Both the position numbers and the translations under genes were made by a program. From contig NZ_JAQAGZ010000007.1 in assembly GCF_027533625.1 (NCBI RefSeq), positions 62,001 through 126,000 of the forward strand: DNA of 64,000 bases, given 5' to 3'. Of this stretch, positions 53,216 to 61,345 are shown piece after piece. Source of the stretch: Paenibacillus gyeongsangnamensis. Lineage in GTDB: Bacteria > Bacillota > Bacilli > Paenibacillales > NBRC-103111. Positions within the stretch are counted from its first letter, which is position 1, and each line of letters starts with the position of its first letter. The notes under the pieces are model-generated. The model saw only the letters and a program-made list of their open reading frames with translations. It did no database searches and was not told where the DNA came from.

Positions 53216-54073
53216 TTACACTTCGTCCCACAGCCTGCGGACATTTTCCAGGCCGAGCTTGGAGCCGGTCCGGCAATCCTCGAGTCCCTCGAACTCAAGC
53301 GAGACGTACCCGTCGTAGCCGGACTGCTTCACGATGCGCAGTGCTTCGCGGATATCGATGTCGCCGTGGCCCGCGATGGCGCCGCGAAGATAGTTGCCGC
53401 CGGACGACCTGAACCAGCCGGTTCCGGGATTGGAATGAAACGGACGGATGTAGAAGTCCTTCACATGCACCATGGAAGCATAGGGGACGTTCTTCCTTAC
53501 CGCCGACAAAACATCCTCGTCCACGCACAGGAAGTTGCCGATATCGAGCGTCGTCCGGAAGTTCTCCCGGTCGACCGCGTGAATTAGGGCCTGCACGCGA
53601 TCGCTGGCCTGCACGTAGTAGCCATGGTTCTCCACGCTGGTTACGATGCCGTAAGGCGCAGCATAGTCCGCAATGCGCCTGCAGGCATCGGCCAATCGTC
53701 CCAGCTCCCGGTTGAAGCTGCGGATGGACCTATCCGGGCTGGAGGCGACATCGTGACGCATCCGCTTCACGCCCAGCCGGGCCGCGATATCAACTTCCCG
53801 CATGACGCGCTGAATTTCCGCCTCGTAAGCCTCCGGCGATTCCGTCAGGAAATTGGCTCCGATCGCATAATTGGAGATGTCGAGACCGAGCGTCTGCGCC
53901 CTCTCGCGGATCGCATCGATCAACTCCGGATTGCCTGCCAATTGAAAGCCGAGCGGGACGATCTCGATATGTTCTCCGCCGTGCTCGGCGACCCAATCCA
54001 GCACGTTCAAGATATCCATTTCCTTCGCCTGGAGCGCACGCACCAAGCTGTAAGAGCTTAATCCAAGCTTCAT
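53216..54073 (-). CDS. Sugar-phosphate isomerase/epimerase-like TIM-barrel protein
   Basis: A 285-residue xylose-isomerase-like barrel protein starting M-K-L-G-L-S-S-Y-S-L. Putative metal ligands lie in V-E-N-H-G, T-L-D-I-G-N-F, V-H-V-K-D-F and S-L-E-F-E-G. The ATG at 54073 is preferred over 54082 because the AAGGAT site then has normal spacing. It starts 28 bases after the Gfo/Idh/MocA gene and is probably its operon partner in degrading a cyclitol or sugar. There is no nearby transporter. Confidence 0.87.
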   Translation of the reverse strand: MKLGLSSYSLVRALQAKEMDILNVLDWVAEHGGEHIEIVPLGFQLAGNPELIDAIRERAQTLGLDISNYAIGANFLTESPEAYEAEIQRVMREVDIAARLGVKRMRHDVASSPDRSIRSFNRELGRLADACRRIADYAAPYGIVTSVENHGYYVQASDRVQALIHAVDRENFRTTLDIGNFLCVDEDVLSAVRKNVPYASMVHVKDFYIRPFHSNPGTGWFRSSGGNYLRGAIAGHGDIDIREALRIVKQSGYDGYVSLEFEGLEDCRTGSKLGLENVRRLWDEV

Positions 54074-54100
54074 GACCGACATCCTTCTTTCAATCTGGAG

Positions 54101-55159
54101 TTAAAGTTTGATCTCCTGCCCCAAACGGGCGGATTCATATATGCCGCACAAGATTTTCATGATCTCAAGACCGTCTTCGACCGGGCTGATCGGCGTATTC
54201 CCCGTCCGGCAGCATTCGATGAAATGCTTCACTTCATTCTGAAAGGCCGCCTCGATTTGAATCGTCTTGTGATCGATCTGAGGCTCGATGTTGAGGATTG
54301 TATCGTGCTTCTCCGATACGATGAGCAAGGAAGGCTCCGCCTCGATGCCACCTTTGTCTCCGTACAGCTTCACCGTTACTTCGTCCTTCGAGGCATGCAG
54401 CGTGAAGCTGACGTCGACCATCAGCGAAGCGCCGTTCTCGAAGCGGATCATCGCGTTGGCCATATCCTCCACCGTATTCAGGGAAGCGTCGTAATCCGCC
54501 GCTTTGTAAAAAGACAAGCCTCTCACATTGGACCGGTTCCCGAGCCTGTTGTACGTGTTCCCGCTGACGGATACCGCCTTCGGCCTGCCCATCAAGTACC
54601 AACAGAGGTCGATCATGTGGACCCCGATGTCGATCAGCGGGCCGCCGCCGGAGCGGGACGAATCCGCGAACCAGCCGCCGGGATTGCCGAGCCTTCGAAG
54701 GATGGAAGCCTTGGCGTAATAAATATCCCCGACCTCGCCTTTCTCGATAAACCGCCGGATCAGCCTGGCCTTGTCGTCATAACGGCGCACGAAGCCCACC
54801 TGCAAGATTTTGCCGGTTTCCCGTACGGCCGCCTGCATTTGCAGCGCTTCTTCGACCGTCCGGCAGAGCGGCTTCTCGACGAGGACATGTTTGCCCGCGC
54901 GTAGTGCGGCAATGCCGATTTCTGCATGCGTGTCGTTCCAGGTACAGATGCTGACCGCCTCGATTTCAGGATCGGAGAGCAGGTCGCGGTAATCCGTATA
55001 GACCTGCGGGATCCCGTAGCGGGAGGCTTTCTCCCGGGCCCTGTCCCCATTCAGATCGCAGATGGCACTGAGCCGCACATCCGGCTGCTTTTTATACGCC
55101 TGCAGATGAAGCTCCGAGATGGAGCCCGCCCCGATCAAGCCGATGTTTATTCCGTTCAT
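54101..55159 (-). CDS. Gfo/Idh/MocA-family NAD(P)-dependent oxidoreductase
   Basis: A 352-residue dehydrogenase. The N-terminal Rossmann fold has G-L-I-G-A-G-S-I-S near residue 8-16, E-K-P-L-C near 97 is the family's E-K-P motif with the catalytic Lys, and the C-terminal substrate domain has G-P-L-I-D-I-G-V-H-M-I-D with the conserved Asp/His. Members oxidise inositols, glucose or related sugars. It is divergent from an AraC regulator (gap under 100 bases), which probably controls it and the isomerase. Confidence 0.92.
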   Translation of the reverse strand: MNGINIGLIGAGSISELHLQAYKKQPDVRLSAICDLNGDRAREKASRYGIPQVYTDYRDLLSDPEIEAVSICTWNDTHAEIGIAALRAGKHVLVEKPLCRTVEEALQMQAAVRETGKILQVGFVRRYDDKARLIRRFIEKGEVGDIYYAKASILRRLGNPGGWFADSSRSGGGPLIDIGVHMIDLCWYLMGRPKAVSVSGNTYNRLGNRSNVRGLSFYKAADYDASLNTVEDMANAMIRFENGASLMVDVSFTLHASKDEVTVKLYGDKGGIEAEPSLLIVSEKHDTILNIEPQIDHKTIQIEAAFQNEVKHFIECCRTGNTPISPVEDGLEIMKILCGIYESARLGQEIKL

Positions 55160-55252
55160 AACGCTGCCTTCCTCCTCTTTAATGGATCAAGCGTTGAATG
55201 AGGATACAATGGAGTGTACAATCACTTTATCATGCCGCAATCAAAGGATGGA

Positions 55253-56116
55253 ATGCCCATTATGACCACCTACATGGACTATACGATCAGTCCGAAGCGC
55301 ATCCGCATTATTGACCGGAAAGTGGATGGCAGCAAGCTTCATTTGAAATCGCTGTCCATTGTCAGCGTAGGACATCTGCCGAATCGGACCTTGTATCGGA
55401 GAGAAGCCCGCTTTCAGCATTTCGCCGTCGTATATATCGACGGAGGGTCCGGCACGTACCGCGCGGGCAGCGGAGAGAATCAGGCCGTCCGGGAGGGAAG
55501 CTTGTTCTTTTTCTATCCGGGAGAGGTGTTCGATTACGGGCCGGAGCCCGGCGGCTACTGGGACGAATATTACTTCACCATCGAAGGCCCGCGCATCGGA
55601 GAGTGGCTCTCCACGTGGCTGCCTGAACCGGGATCGGTTATCCAGGTGGGTACGGATGACACCCGGCACAGCCGGATCAGCCGAATCTTTCTACACATGG
55701 AGAGCGGCGCCGCAAGCCAGGTGGACCGGGCGTCCCTGCTGCTCGAATCGCTGCTCTACGACTTGATGCATCCGGCCTCTCGAGAGCCGCAGAGAGACCA
55801 TGCCGGACATGCGGCGAAGGTGATGGATGAGCTCAGCGAAGCGGCCATCGGGCCGTTCGATGCGCGGAAGCTATGCGAACGGCATCATATCTCATTATCC
55901 ACGCTGCGTCGGCTCGTCGCGAAGCATACGGGCTATCCGCTTAACGAATATGTGCACCGGCTGAAGATCGCCGAGGCGAAGAACATCCTCTTGAACACCG
56001 ATCAACCCGTCAAAAGTATCGCCGCCGCCCTTGGGTACACCGACGTTTTTTATTTCTCGCGTCTCTTCAAGAAATACGTAGGGGTCTCTCCGCTCCTGTT
56101 CCGGACTACCGTGTAA
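55253..56116 (+). CDS. AraC-family transcriptional regulator
   Basis: A 287-residue AraC/XylS regulator. The N-terminal part is a cupin-like sugar-binding domain (F-A-V-V-Y-I-D-G-G-S-G-T-Y then F-F-F-Y-P-G-E-V). The C-terminal ~100 residues form two helix-turn-helix motifs (H-H-I-S-L-S-T-L-R-R-L then F-Y-F-S-R-L-F-K-K). The start is uncertain: ATGs at 55214, 55253 and 55262 are in frame; 55253 has AAAGGA closest. It is divergent from the Gfo/Idh/MocA and isomerase genes and likely activates them. Confidence 0.9.
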   Translation: MPIMTTYMDYTISPKRIRIIDRKVDGSKLHLKSLSIVSVGHLPNRTLYRREARFQHFAVVYIDGGSGTYRAGSGENQAVREGSLFFFYPGEVFDYGPEPGGYWDEYYFTIEGPRIGEWLSTWLPEPGSVIQVGTDDTRHSRISRIFLHMESGAASQVDRASLLLESLLYDLMHPASREPQRDHAGHAAKVMDELSEAAIGPFDARKLCERHHISLSTLRRLVAKHTGYPLNEYVHRLKIAEAKNILLNTDQPVKSIAAALGYTDVFYFSRLFKKYVGVSPLLFRTTV

Positions 56117-56194
56117 GCGCTTAATGATTTTCTCGAACGGCCGGTTTAGTCCGTGTTATAATTACAATCATTCCTATGGAAAAGGAGCTGTAGC

Positions 56195-57994
56195 ATGAAA
56201 CAACGATGGCAACGAAACGAAGTGCCGGTCGGACTGACCTGGGATCTGGACGGGCTGTTCCCGAGCAAGGACGCTTGGGAGGCGGAGCTGCAAACGATCG
56301 AGAAGGAGGCTGCCCTCATGGGGCGCTTCCGGGGGAAGCTGAGCCAAGGCGCCGGCATACTGGCGGATTGCCTGAAGGAGCAGGAGGCGCTGCTCGCACG
56401 GAACGGGCGGGCGGGAGCTTATGCGAGACTCCGCTATTCGGAAGACTCCGGCAATCCGGACAACCAGTCCGGCTCCGCCCGTGCCGGGGATGTCGCGTCG
56501 GGCATCGGGGCGGCGCTTTCTTTTATCCGTTCGGAAATCATGGAGCTGCCTGAAGGGACCGTGGAGGAATACATAAAGCAGGAACCGCGGCTGCAGCCTT
56601 TCCGTAAAAGCTTGTACGATCTGCTGGAGACGAAGCCTTACAAGCTGAGTGCCGAGACGGAATCGGTTCTCGCGTCTTTGGGAGAAGTGCTGGGCGCGCC
56701 GTATACGATTTATCAACGCAGCAAGCTCTCGGATATGTCGTTCTCCCCCGTTCAAGACGATCGGAACGTAACGCACCCGGTCTCGTTCGCGCTGTTCGAG
56801 ACAAGCTATGAATTTTCCGCCAATACTTCCCTGCGCCGGGCTTCTTACGATTCTTTCACGCGAACGCTGGGACAGTACCGGAATACGATAGCCGGAACCT
56901 ACGCAGCGGAAGTGAAACGGCAAACCGTGACCGCGCGCCTTCGCGGATATGAGTCCGTGACGGATATGCTTCTGCAGCCGCAGCAGGTGACGAAGGAGAT
57001 GTACCATCATATCCTGGATACGATCCGTTCGGAGCTTGCGCCGCACATGCGCCGGTTCATGGGGCTGAAGAAGAGGGTGCTCGGAATCGATCGCCTGCTG
57101 TTTTGCGACCTGAAGGCGCCGATGGATCCCGAGTTCAATCCGGAGGTAACGATCGAAGAAGCCGGCAGGACGATTCTGGACGCGCTTCAGGTGATGGGGC
57201 CCGAATATGTGCGGCTTATGGAGGAAGCGTTATCGAACCGGTGGATCGACTATGCGGACAATGTCGGCAAATCGACCGGCGCATTCTGCGCTACGCCGTA
57301 CGGAGCGCATTCCTACATCCTGATTACGTGGGGAGGCAATATGCGAAGCGCCTTCACGCTGGCGCACGAGCTCGGCCACGCCGGGCATCTGATGCTGGCG
57401 GCCCGTCATCAATCCTTCACTAACTTCCGGCCTTCGACTTACTTCATCGAAGCGCCGTCTACGATGAACGAGCTGCTCCTCGCGCAGCATATCCTCAAGC
57501 AGTCGGACGATCCGAGGATGAAGCGATGGGTGATTCTGCAGCTGCTGAATACGTACTATCATAACTTCGTGACGCATTTGCTCGAAGGCGACATGCAGCG
57601 AAGAGTGTACGAGGCGGCGGAGGCAGGCGAGGCGCTTACGGCTGGTACCTTATCGGCGCTCAAAGGCCGGGTGCTCTCCGAATTCTGGGGTGATGAGGTA
57701 GAGCTGGATCCCGGGGCCAGCTTGACTTGGATGCGCCAGCCGCACTACTACATGGGCTTATATCCCTACACCTACGCGGCGGGCCTAACCGCTTCGACGG
57801 CAGTGGCGCAGCGGATGAAAGAGGAAGGGCAGCCTGTTATTGACCGTTGGCTGGACGTTCTTAAGGCCGGAGGAACCTTGCGACCGCTTGACCTGCTCAA
57901 GCTCGCAGGCGTTGACATGTCCGAAGCCCGGCCGATTCGCAGCGCGGTGGCATATGTCGGGACGCTTATCGATGAGCTGGAGACTTTGTTTTAA
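56195..57994 (+). CDS. pepF: Oligoendopeptidase F-like M3 metallopeptidase
   Basis: A 599-residue cytoplasmic M3B-family peptidase, the usual length for PepF. The zinc site is H-E-L-G-H at residues 391-395, with the third ligand Glu in F-I-E-A-P-S-T-M-N-E about 25 residues later. The C-terminal Y-T-Y-A-A-G-L and G-G-T-L-R-P segments are typical of this branch. It degrades short peptides. The ATG has AAAGGAG nine bases upstream. It is monocistronic. Confidence 0.93.
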   Translation: MKQRWQRNEVPVGLTWDLDGLFPSKDAWEAELQTIEKEAALMGRFRGKLSQGAGILADCLKEQEALLARNGRAGAYARLRYSEDSGNPDNQSGSARAGDVASGIGAALSFIRSEIMELPEGTVEEYIKQEPRLQPFRKSLYDLLETKPYKLSAETESVLASLGEVLGAPYTIYQRSKLSDMSFSPVQDDRNVTHPVSFALFETSYEFSANTSLRRASYDSFTRTLGQYRNTIAGTYAAEVKRQTVTARLRGYESVTDMLLQPQQVTKEMYHHILDTIRSELAPHMRRFMGLKKRVLGIDRLLFCDLKAPMDPEFNPEVTIEEAGRTILDALQVMGPEYVRLMEEALSNRWIDYADNVGKSTGAFCATPYGAHSYILITWGGNMRSAFTLAHELGHAGHLMLAARHQSFTNFRPSTYFIEAPSTMNELLLAQHILKQSDDPRMKRWVILQLLNTYYHNFVTHLLEGDMQRRVYEAAEAGEALTAGTLSALKGRVLSEFWGDEVELDPGASLTWMRQPHYYMGLYPYTYAAGLTASTAVAQRMKEEGQPVIDRWLDVLKAGGTLRPLDLLKLAGVDMSEARPIRSAVAYVGTLIDELETLF

Positions 57995-58027
57995 GCGGAC
58001 ACCCGCTTGGATATCAGACGCCGGTTT

Positions 58028-58177
58028 TCATTGCCGAGGAGGCTCGTTCGATGGTTCTTCATCCTTGGCGAAGACATAGGCCAGCAAGCGTTCTTGCTCG
58101 ATCCCGAGGACTAGGGCCACTTTGATAATGTCCAAATCGGAGTTAGGTTTTGGAAGATTTATTGAGTTATCGGACAT
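58028..58177 (-). CDS. Possible 49-residue acidic protein
   Basis: A short minus-strand frame from ATG 58177 to TGA 58028, with AAGGATGG about 11 bases upstream. The product begins M-S-D-N-S-I-N-L-P-K-P and contains a helix-prone segment D-I-I-K-V-A-L-V-L-G-I-E-Q-E-R-L-L-A-Y, reminiscent of small helix-hairpin regulators. It is not recognised. It is divergent from the riboswitch-controlled small gene, 50 bases from that gene's proposed promoter, and this head-to-head arrangement hints at a related role. Confidence 0.5.
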   Translation of the reverse strand: MSDNSINLPKPNSDLDIIKVALVLGIEQERLLAYVFAKDEEPSNEPPRQ

Positions 58178-58228
58178 AAATTACAACCATCCTTCGAATG
58201 AATATTTAGTATAAACCGGTTCAGGGAA

Positions 58229-58258
58229 TAGACGTAAAATTAACCGATGTGATATAGT
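58229..58258 (+). promoter_or_regulatory. Candidate promoter of the c-di-GMP riboswitch unit
   Basis: TAGACG (58229-58234), 18 bases, TATAGT (58253-58258). The -10 is near consensus and the -35 is weak. The aptamer begins about 20 bases beyond. Confidence 0.45.
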
Positions 58259-58276
58259 TGAATTATCGCATAAACT

Positions 58277-58377
58277 CGGTACGAGAAAGGCAAAGCCATT
58301 GAAAAGTGGCGACGCAAAGCTATAGGGGCTACCTTCGCAGATGGTTCTCCACCTGCGAATATGCCAGCCAGCTACCG
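58277..58377 (+). ncRNA. Cyclic di-GMP-I (GEMM) riboswitch aptamer
   Basis: All core elements are present in order: closing helix P1 (CGGTA 58277-58281 with TACCG 58373-58377), the conserved GGCAAAGCC, a hairpin CCATT-GAAA-AGTGG with the GAAA tetraloop, GACGCAAAGC, then AGGGGCTACC, a variable P3 hairpin (TTCGCAG...CTGCGAA), and TATGCCAGCCAGCTACCG. This matches the c-di-GMP-I consensus of Firmicutes. Between aptamer and gene, CCTCC (58385-58389 region) can pair with the GGAGG ribosome site, which suggests control of translation. No transcription terminator lies between aptamer and gene. Confidence 0.92.
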
Positions 58378-58427
58378 AATACGGCCTCCGTCCGACGCGG
58401 CTTAAATGATTGAGGAGGGTAAAGCTT

Positions 58428-58598
58428 ATGGGACAAGTAAGTTTGGACATTCAACAGCTTATTGATCATTTACATTTGCCGGAGAAGCGCATATTGGAAA
58501 TGTTCTCGTTCCGGCTCAATGACAATGTGTTGACGGAGGAAGAATCCATCCGCTTTATCCATTTTCTTAGAAACGAGTTATCGAACAGCACCCGATGA
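58428..58598 (+). CDS. 56-residue protein controlled by a c-di-GMP riboswitch
   Basis: A short acidic/neutral protein, M-G-Q-V-S-L-D-I-Q-Q-L at the start and F-I-H-F-L-R-N-E-L near the end, with two or three predicted amphipathic helices, no signal peptide and no membrane segment. ATG 58428 follows GGAGGG by eight bases. It is the only gene between the c-di-GMP-I aptamer and a terminator whose hairpin loop contains the stop codon. The family is not recognised. Riboswitch control implies a role in a c-di-GMP-dependent lifestyle change such as motility, biofilm or sporulation. Confidence 0.85.
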   Translation: MGQVSLDIQQLIDHLHLPEKRILEMFSFRLNDNVLTEEESIRFIHFLRNELSNSTR

Positions 58599-58611
58599 GG
58601 GTGCTGTTTTA
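58584..58611 (+). terminator. Terminator overlapping the stop codon of the small protein gene
   Basis: AACAGCACCC / GGGTGCTGTT hairpin followed by TT then AATATT. The TGA stop lies in the loop, so translating ribosomes would reach into the terminator. Confidence 0.85.
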
Positions 58612-58865
58612 ATATTTAGTGAATAAGTCACATTATGAGCCATGCCTGCTGCAAATACAGTCGTTTGATGTCTGTCAAAACCTCAAATTTTTGTAAAAAT
58701 GAAGGATCAACGGAACGAAGCTTCCCGGTTTCGGGAAAAAACCTCCGCCTTCCCCGATTCACTCCACTTTCCTTGATTCGATCGCTATCCTACTTTCGTA
58801 TGAAAATAGATTCCGGTCTCCCATCCTATGGAGACGGCACAGTGGCTGCTCCGTTTGTAAACGAC
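58612..58865. other. Intergenic region between convergent small gene and PhoX-like gene
   Basis: No gene, repeat or RNA signature recognised. The plus-strand frame that runs through here into the next gene is a shadow of the PhoX-like gene. Confidence 0.5.
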
Positions 58866-58907
58866 AGAAGACCTGAAGGCTGCTTCCCGCAAGCCTTCAG
58901 GTCTTCT
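58866..58907 (-). terminator. Hairpin after the PhoX-like gene
   Basis: Perfect 15-bp stem AGAAGACCTGAAGGC / GCCTTCAGGTCTTCT with a 12-base loop, starting three bases after the stop at 58911. The following T tract on the minus strand is weak (GTCGTTTAC). Confidence 0.75.
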
Positions 58908-58910
58908 CTG

Positions 58911-60590
58911 TTAATATGTAAATCCGCTGATGGCCACGACCGCCGGACGAGGGTAGCCGCCGCCCCGCGAGAGCCATGTGCTGGCCGGAAGCGAAGCTTC
59001 GTCCGGGCCTGCGCCCGGATATTGTACGGCAAGGAACATCGTCCGCTCGTCCGGGGTAAAGCAAGGTCCGGCCAGCACCGCTCCTGTCGGCGCGGAGGCG
59101 AATTGAAGCACTTTGCGCTTAGCGGAGGCCGGAGAGAGCACGGCGAACAGGCCGTTGTTTTTGAACTCGGCGTAGGCGCCTTGGTTCAATTGGGACTGGG
59201 CGATTTCGGTGCCAGCCCAGAGATTGCCGAAGTGATCTGTAATCAGACTGCCCGGCGAGCTGAATTCGCCTTGACGGCCGCCGCTGATCAGTGTCTCGAA
59301 GGCGAACGCCTCGGCGCCGTGGTCGCCGTCTTGTTCGACCAAGTGGCTGATGTGGCCGTGCAGGTTGCCGTGAAGGGCGTTGTTCATATGCGCGATGAAC
59401 AAGGTTCCCTCTTGCGGGCTGGGCTGTACTGTCTCCGGCCGGTCTGTCGGCGTTGCGCCCAAGAGGAGGGCGGCTTCCGAGGCATAGACATAGACGTCGG
59501 CTTCTTCCTTGAACAGCTCAAGCAGCTCCTCCCGCGTATATCCCAGCGCCGGCGGCAACGGTGTTTGCAGATCGTTCAGCGCATCGCGCACCGCCTCGAT
59601 CCGGAGGGCGACCCAGCGGCCCTTGACCATATCCGCCGCATACAGCGTGCCGTCGGTCAGCAGGTCGGAATTGGCTTTGCCCCGGAAAGGATCATAGGTT
59701 TGTTTGCTTATGTATTTATAGATGCAGGCATAGTCTGCGCTGTCTCCCATATAGACGACGACGCGGCCGTCCTTGCTTAGGGTCATGGCGGCGCTGCCGT
59801 GTTGAAAACGTCCGAGCGCCGTATGTTTGCGGAGCTTGAAGCCGGCATCCGTGGGGTCTTCCTCTGTTACCCAGCCGTAATGGGTTTGCGGCAGGCCTGC
59901 ATCCCTCGCGGCCAATGCCGCATTATTTTCGGACGATAGCTGGGTTCCCCAGAGCGTTCGTCCGCCCGAGCCGCTGCCGAGCGTGCCTTGAACCCGGCTT
60001 GCGCCGTAAACCGCCTTGGCCCCGCGGGCCGGTCCGGCAAGCTCGAAGGCGTCAAGGCCCGATATTCTGCGGGCGGAAGGCGCGGAGGCATCCATTTTCC
60101 ACGCGCCGAACGCATCCCGGTAAACGCCGAGTACGGATGCGCCCTGATTATACAGCAGCTTCTCGATTTGAGACGACGAGTAGCTTCCGTTCGTTTTGGC
60201 CCCAAGCACCCAGTAGGCGTCCGCCGATTCGTGATGGACCCAGAGCAGTCCATTCAATGAAGACGAACCGTCGGCCGGATAGTAACCGGTGTAGCTGTTG
60301 TTGAATCCGAACGTGTCGCCTTTCGCGTTGATGGAGTCGCCGAAGGCGGCAAGCACATCGTACTTGAAGCCGGAAGGCAGCAGCAGCTCATCCTGGCTGG
60401 AGGGAGGAATCAGTCCGGGGGCCGAAGTCAGCGGGTCGGTCTCATAGGAGAATAGAGCCTTTGCGCTTTCCTGGGATTTCGCTTGGCCGGTCAGCGCTCC
60501 GAGGCCGGATGATGCGGCGAGCAGGGCGACGGTGCCGGATCCGACGTAAGCGAGAAAAGACCGGCGGGAAATATGTTTTTTGTCGTTCAT
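58911..60590 (-). CDS. PhoX-like (DUF839) protein with Tat signal
   Basis: A 559-residue exported protein of the PhoX/DUF839 family, beta-propeller phosphatases that use iron and calcium. The N-terminus has the twin-arginine motif S-R-R-S-F-L followed by a hydrophobic stretch and G-A-L-T-G-Q-A, so it is exported folded. Family segments are L-L-L-P-S-G-F-K-Y, W-V-H-H-E, G-R-F-Q-H-G-S-A and C-F-T-P-D-E-R-T-M-F-L-A-V-Q-Y-P-G. ATG 60590 follows CAGGAGG. It probably releases phosphate from organic esters outside the membrane. No pho box was searched for successfully. Confidence 0.92.
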   Translation of the reverse strand: MNDKKHISRRSFLAYVGSGTVALLAASSGLGALTGQAKSQESAKALFSYETDPLTSAPGLIPPSSQDELLLPSGFKYDVLAAFGDSINAKGDTFGFNNSYTGYYPADGSSSLNGLLWVHHESADAYWVLGAKTNGSYSSSQIEKLLYNQGASVLGVYRDAFGAWKMDASAPSARRISGLDAFELAGPARGAKAVYGASRVQGTLGSGSGGRTLWGTQLSSENNAALAARDAGLPQTHYGWVTEEDPTDAGFKLRKHTALGRFQHGSAAMTLSKDGRVVVYMGDSADYACIYKYISKQTYDPFRGKANSDLLTDGTLYAADMVKGRWVALRIEAVRDALNDLQTPLPPALGYTREELLELFKEEADVYVYASEAALLLGATPTDRPETVQPSPQEGTLFIAHMNNALHGNLHGHISHLVEQDGDHGAEAFAFETLISGGRQGEFSSPGSLITDHFGNLWAGTEIAQSQLNQGAYAEFKNNGLFAVLSPASAKRKVLQFASAPTGAVLAGPCFTPDERTMFLAVQYPGAGPDEASLPASTWLSRGGGYPRPAVVAISGFTY

Positions 60591-60732
60591 GATACGCCTC
60601 CTGGGGCTAGATTTCAGCTTCGTGCTTATGTCATGGGAGTCATGTTTCAATCTATTAATTTCCCTGTAAATATTTCTAACATCATATTATAATAAGATAG
60701 AGCTTTATGTATATAGTTTCCTTTTATTCTGG

Positions 60733-60833
60733 CCAGGATAAACGGCTACGCCGTCCTTGTCTTACAAGGACCAGAGCGTTTATCAAGGTTGATGCGAAGC
60801 TATAAGTTACGACAACTTATCAATTCTAATCAA
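60733..60833 (-). repeat. Dispersed palindromic repeat, copy B (inverted)
   Basis: A 101-base copy of the same element as 27714-27808, in opposite orientation. The core reads GATAAACG...GTCCTTGT-CTT-ACAAGGAC...CGTTTATC, two nested stems. A second stem forms from ATAAGTTA/AACTTAT at the other end. It ends 10 bases before the GNAT gene. Confidence 0.88.
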
Positions 60834-60843
60834 CTCAAACAGG

Positions 60844-61323
60844 GTGGCGATCGCACTGGATTGGACGGCAGAGGTACCCGAAGACGAGCCCTTCCTGGTT
60901 CGGCTTTATACCAGCGTACGGGAGGATGAGGTGCGGAGCTTCGGTTGGGACGAAGCGCAAATGCAGGCTTTTCTGGAAATGCAGTTTCGCATGCAGCGGC
61001 AGTCGTACCGGCTGCAGTATCCGGCTGCGGAATATCGGATCATTCGTATGGGCGGCGAGCCGGTCGGAAGACTCATCATCGCTTCCTTGCCGGATGCCGT
61101 GGTTTTGGTGGATATATCGCTGCTTCCCGCTTACCGTAAGATGGGCATCGGTACAAGACTATTGTCGGCGCTGAAGCAAGAGGCTGCGGGCGGAGGGAAA
61201 CCCGTACGATTGCAAGTTATGCATACCAATCCGGCCAAACGTCTGTATGAACGGCTCGGATTCCATACAACCGGGAGGAATGAGCTTTACGCTGCCATGG
61301 AGTGGCAGCCCGTTATTCGATGA
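60844..61323 (+). CDS. GNAT-family N-acetyltransferase
   Basis: A 159-residue acetyltransferase. The acetyl-CoA-binding motif A is L-L-P-A-Y-R-K-M-G-I-G-T-R-L-L (about 111-125), followed by the A-K-R-L-Y-E-R-L-G-F motif. The GTG start at 60844 lacks a clear ribosome site and lies 10 bases after repeat copy B, so the native start may have been displaced. It is followed 22 bases later by the DUF6916 gene and then by tail-collar genes. In such clusters it may modify a protein of the tail-like assembly. Confidence 0.85.
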   Translation: MAIALDWTAEVPEDEPFLVRLYTSVREDEVRSFGWDEAQMQAFLEMQFRMQRQSYRLQYPAAEYRIIRMGGEPVGRLIIASLPDAVVLVDISLLPAYRKMGIGTRLLSALKQEAAGGGKPVRLQVMHTNPAKRLYERLGFHTTGRNELYAAMEWQPVIR

Positions 61324-61345
61324 ACAAAGAGAGGGAATGTGAAAT

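Noticed and set aside
56174..57046. Minus-strand open frame of 290 codons
   Set aside because: Antisense to oligoendopeptidase F; Arg/His/Leu-rich with no family features.
58635..59780. Long plus-strand open frame of 381 codons
   Set aside because: It lies opposite the PhoX-like gene, has a Cys/Arg/Gly-rich shadow composition and no ribosome site; the minus-strand gene has a clear Tat signal and family motifs.
60733..60833. Palindromic repeat as an ordinary terminator or riboswitch
   Set aside because: The same ~100-bp unit occurs four times in both orientations and in unrelated contexts, without a T tract, so a dispersed repeat fits better.
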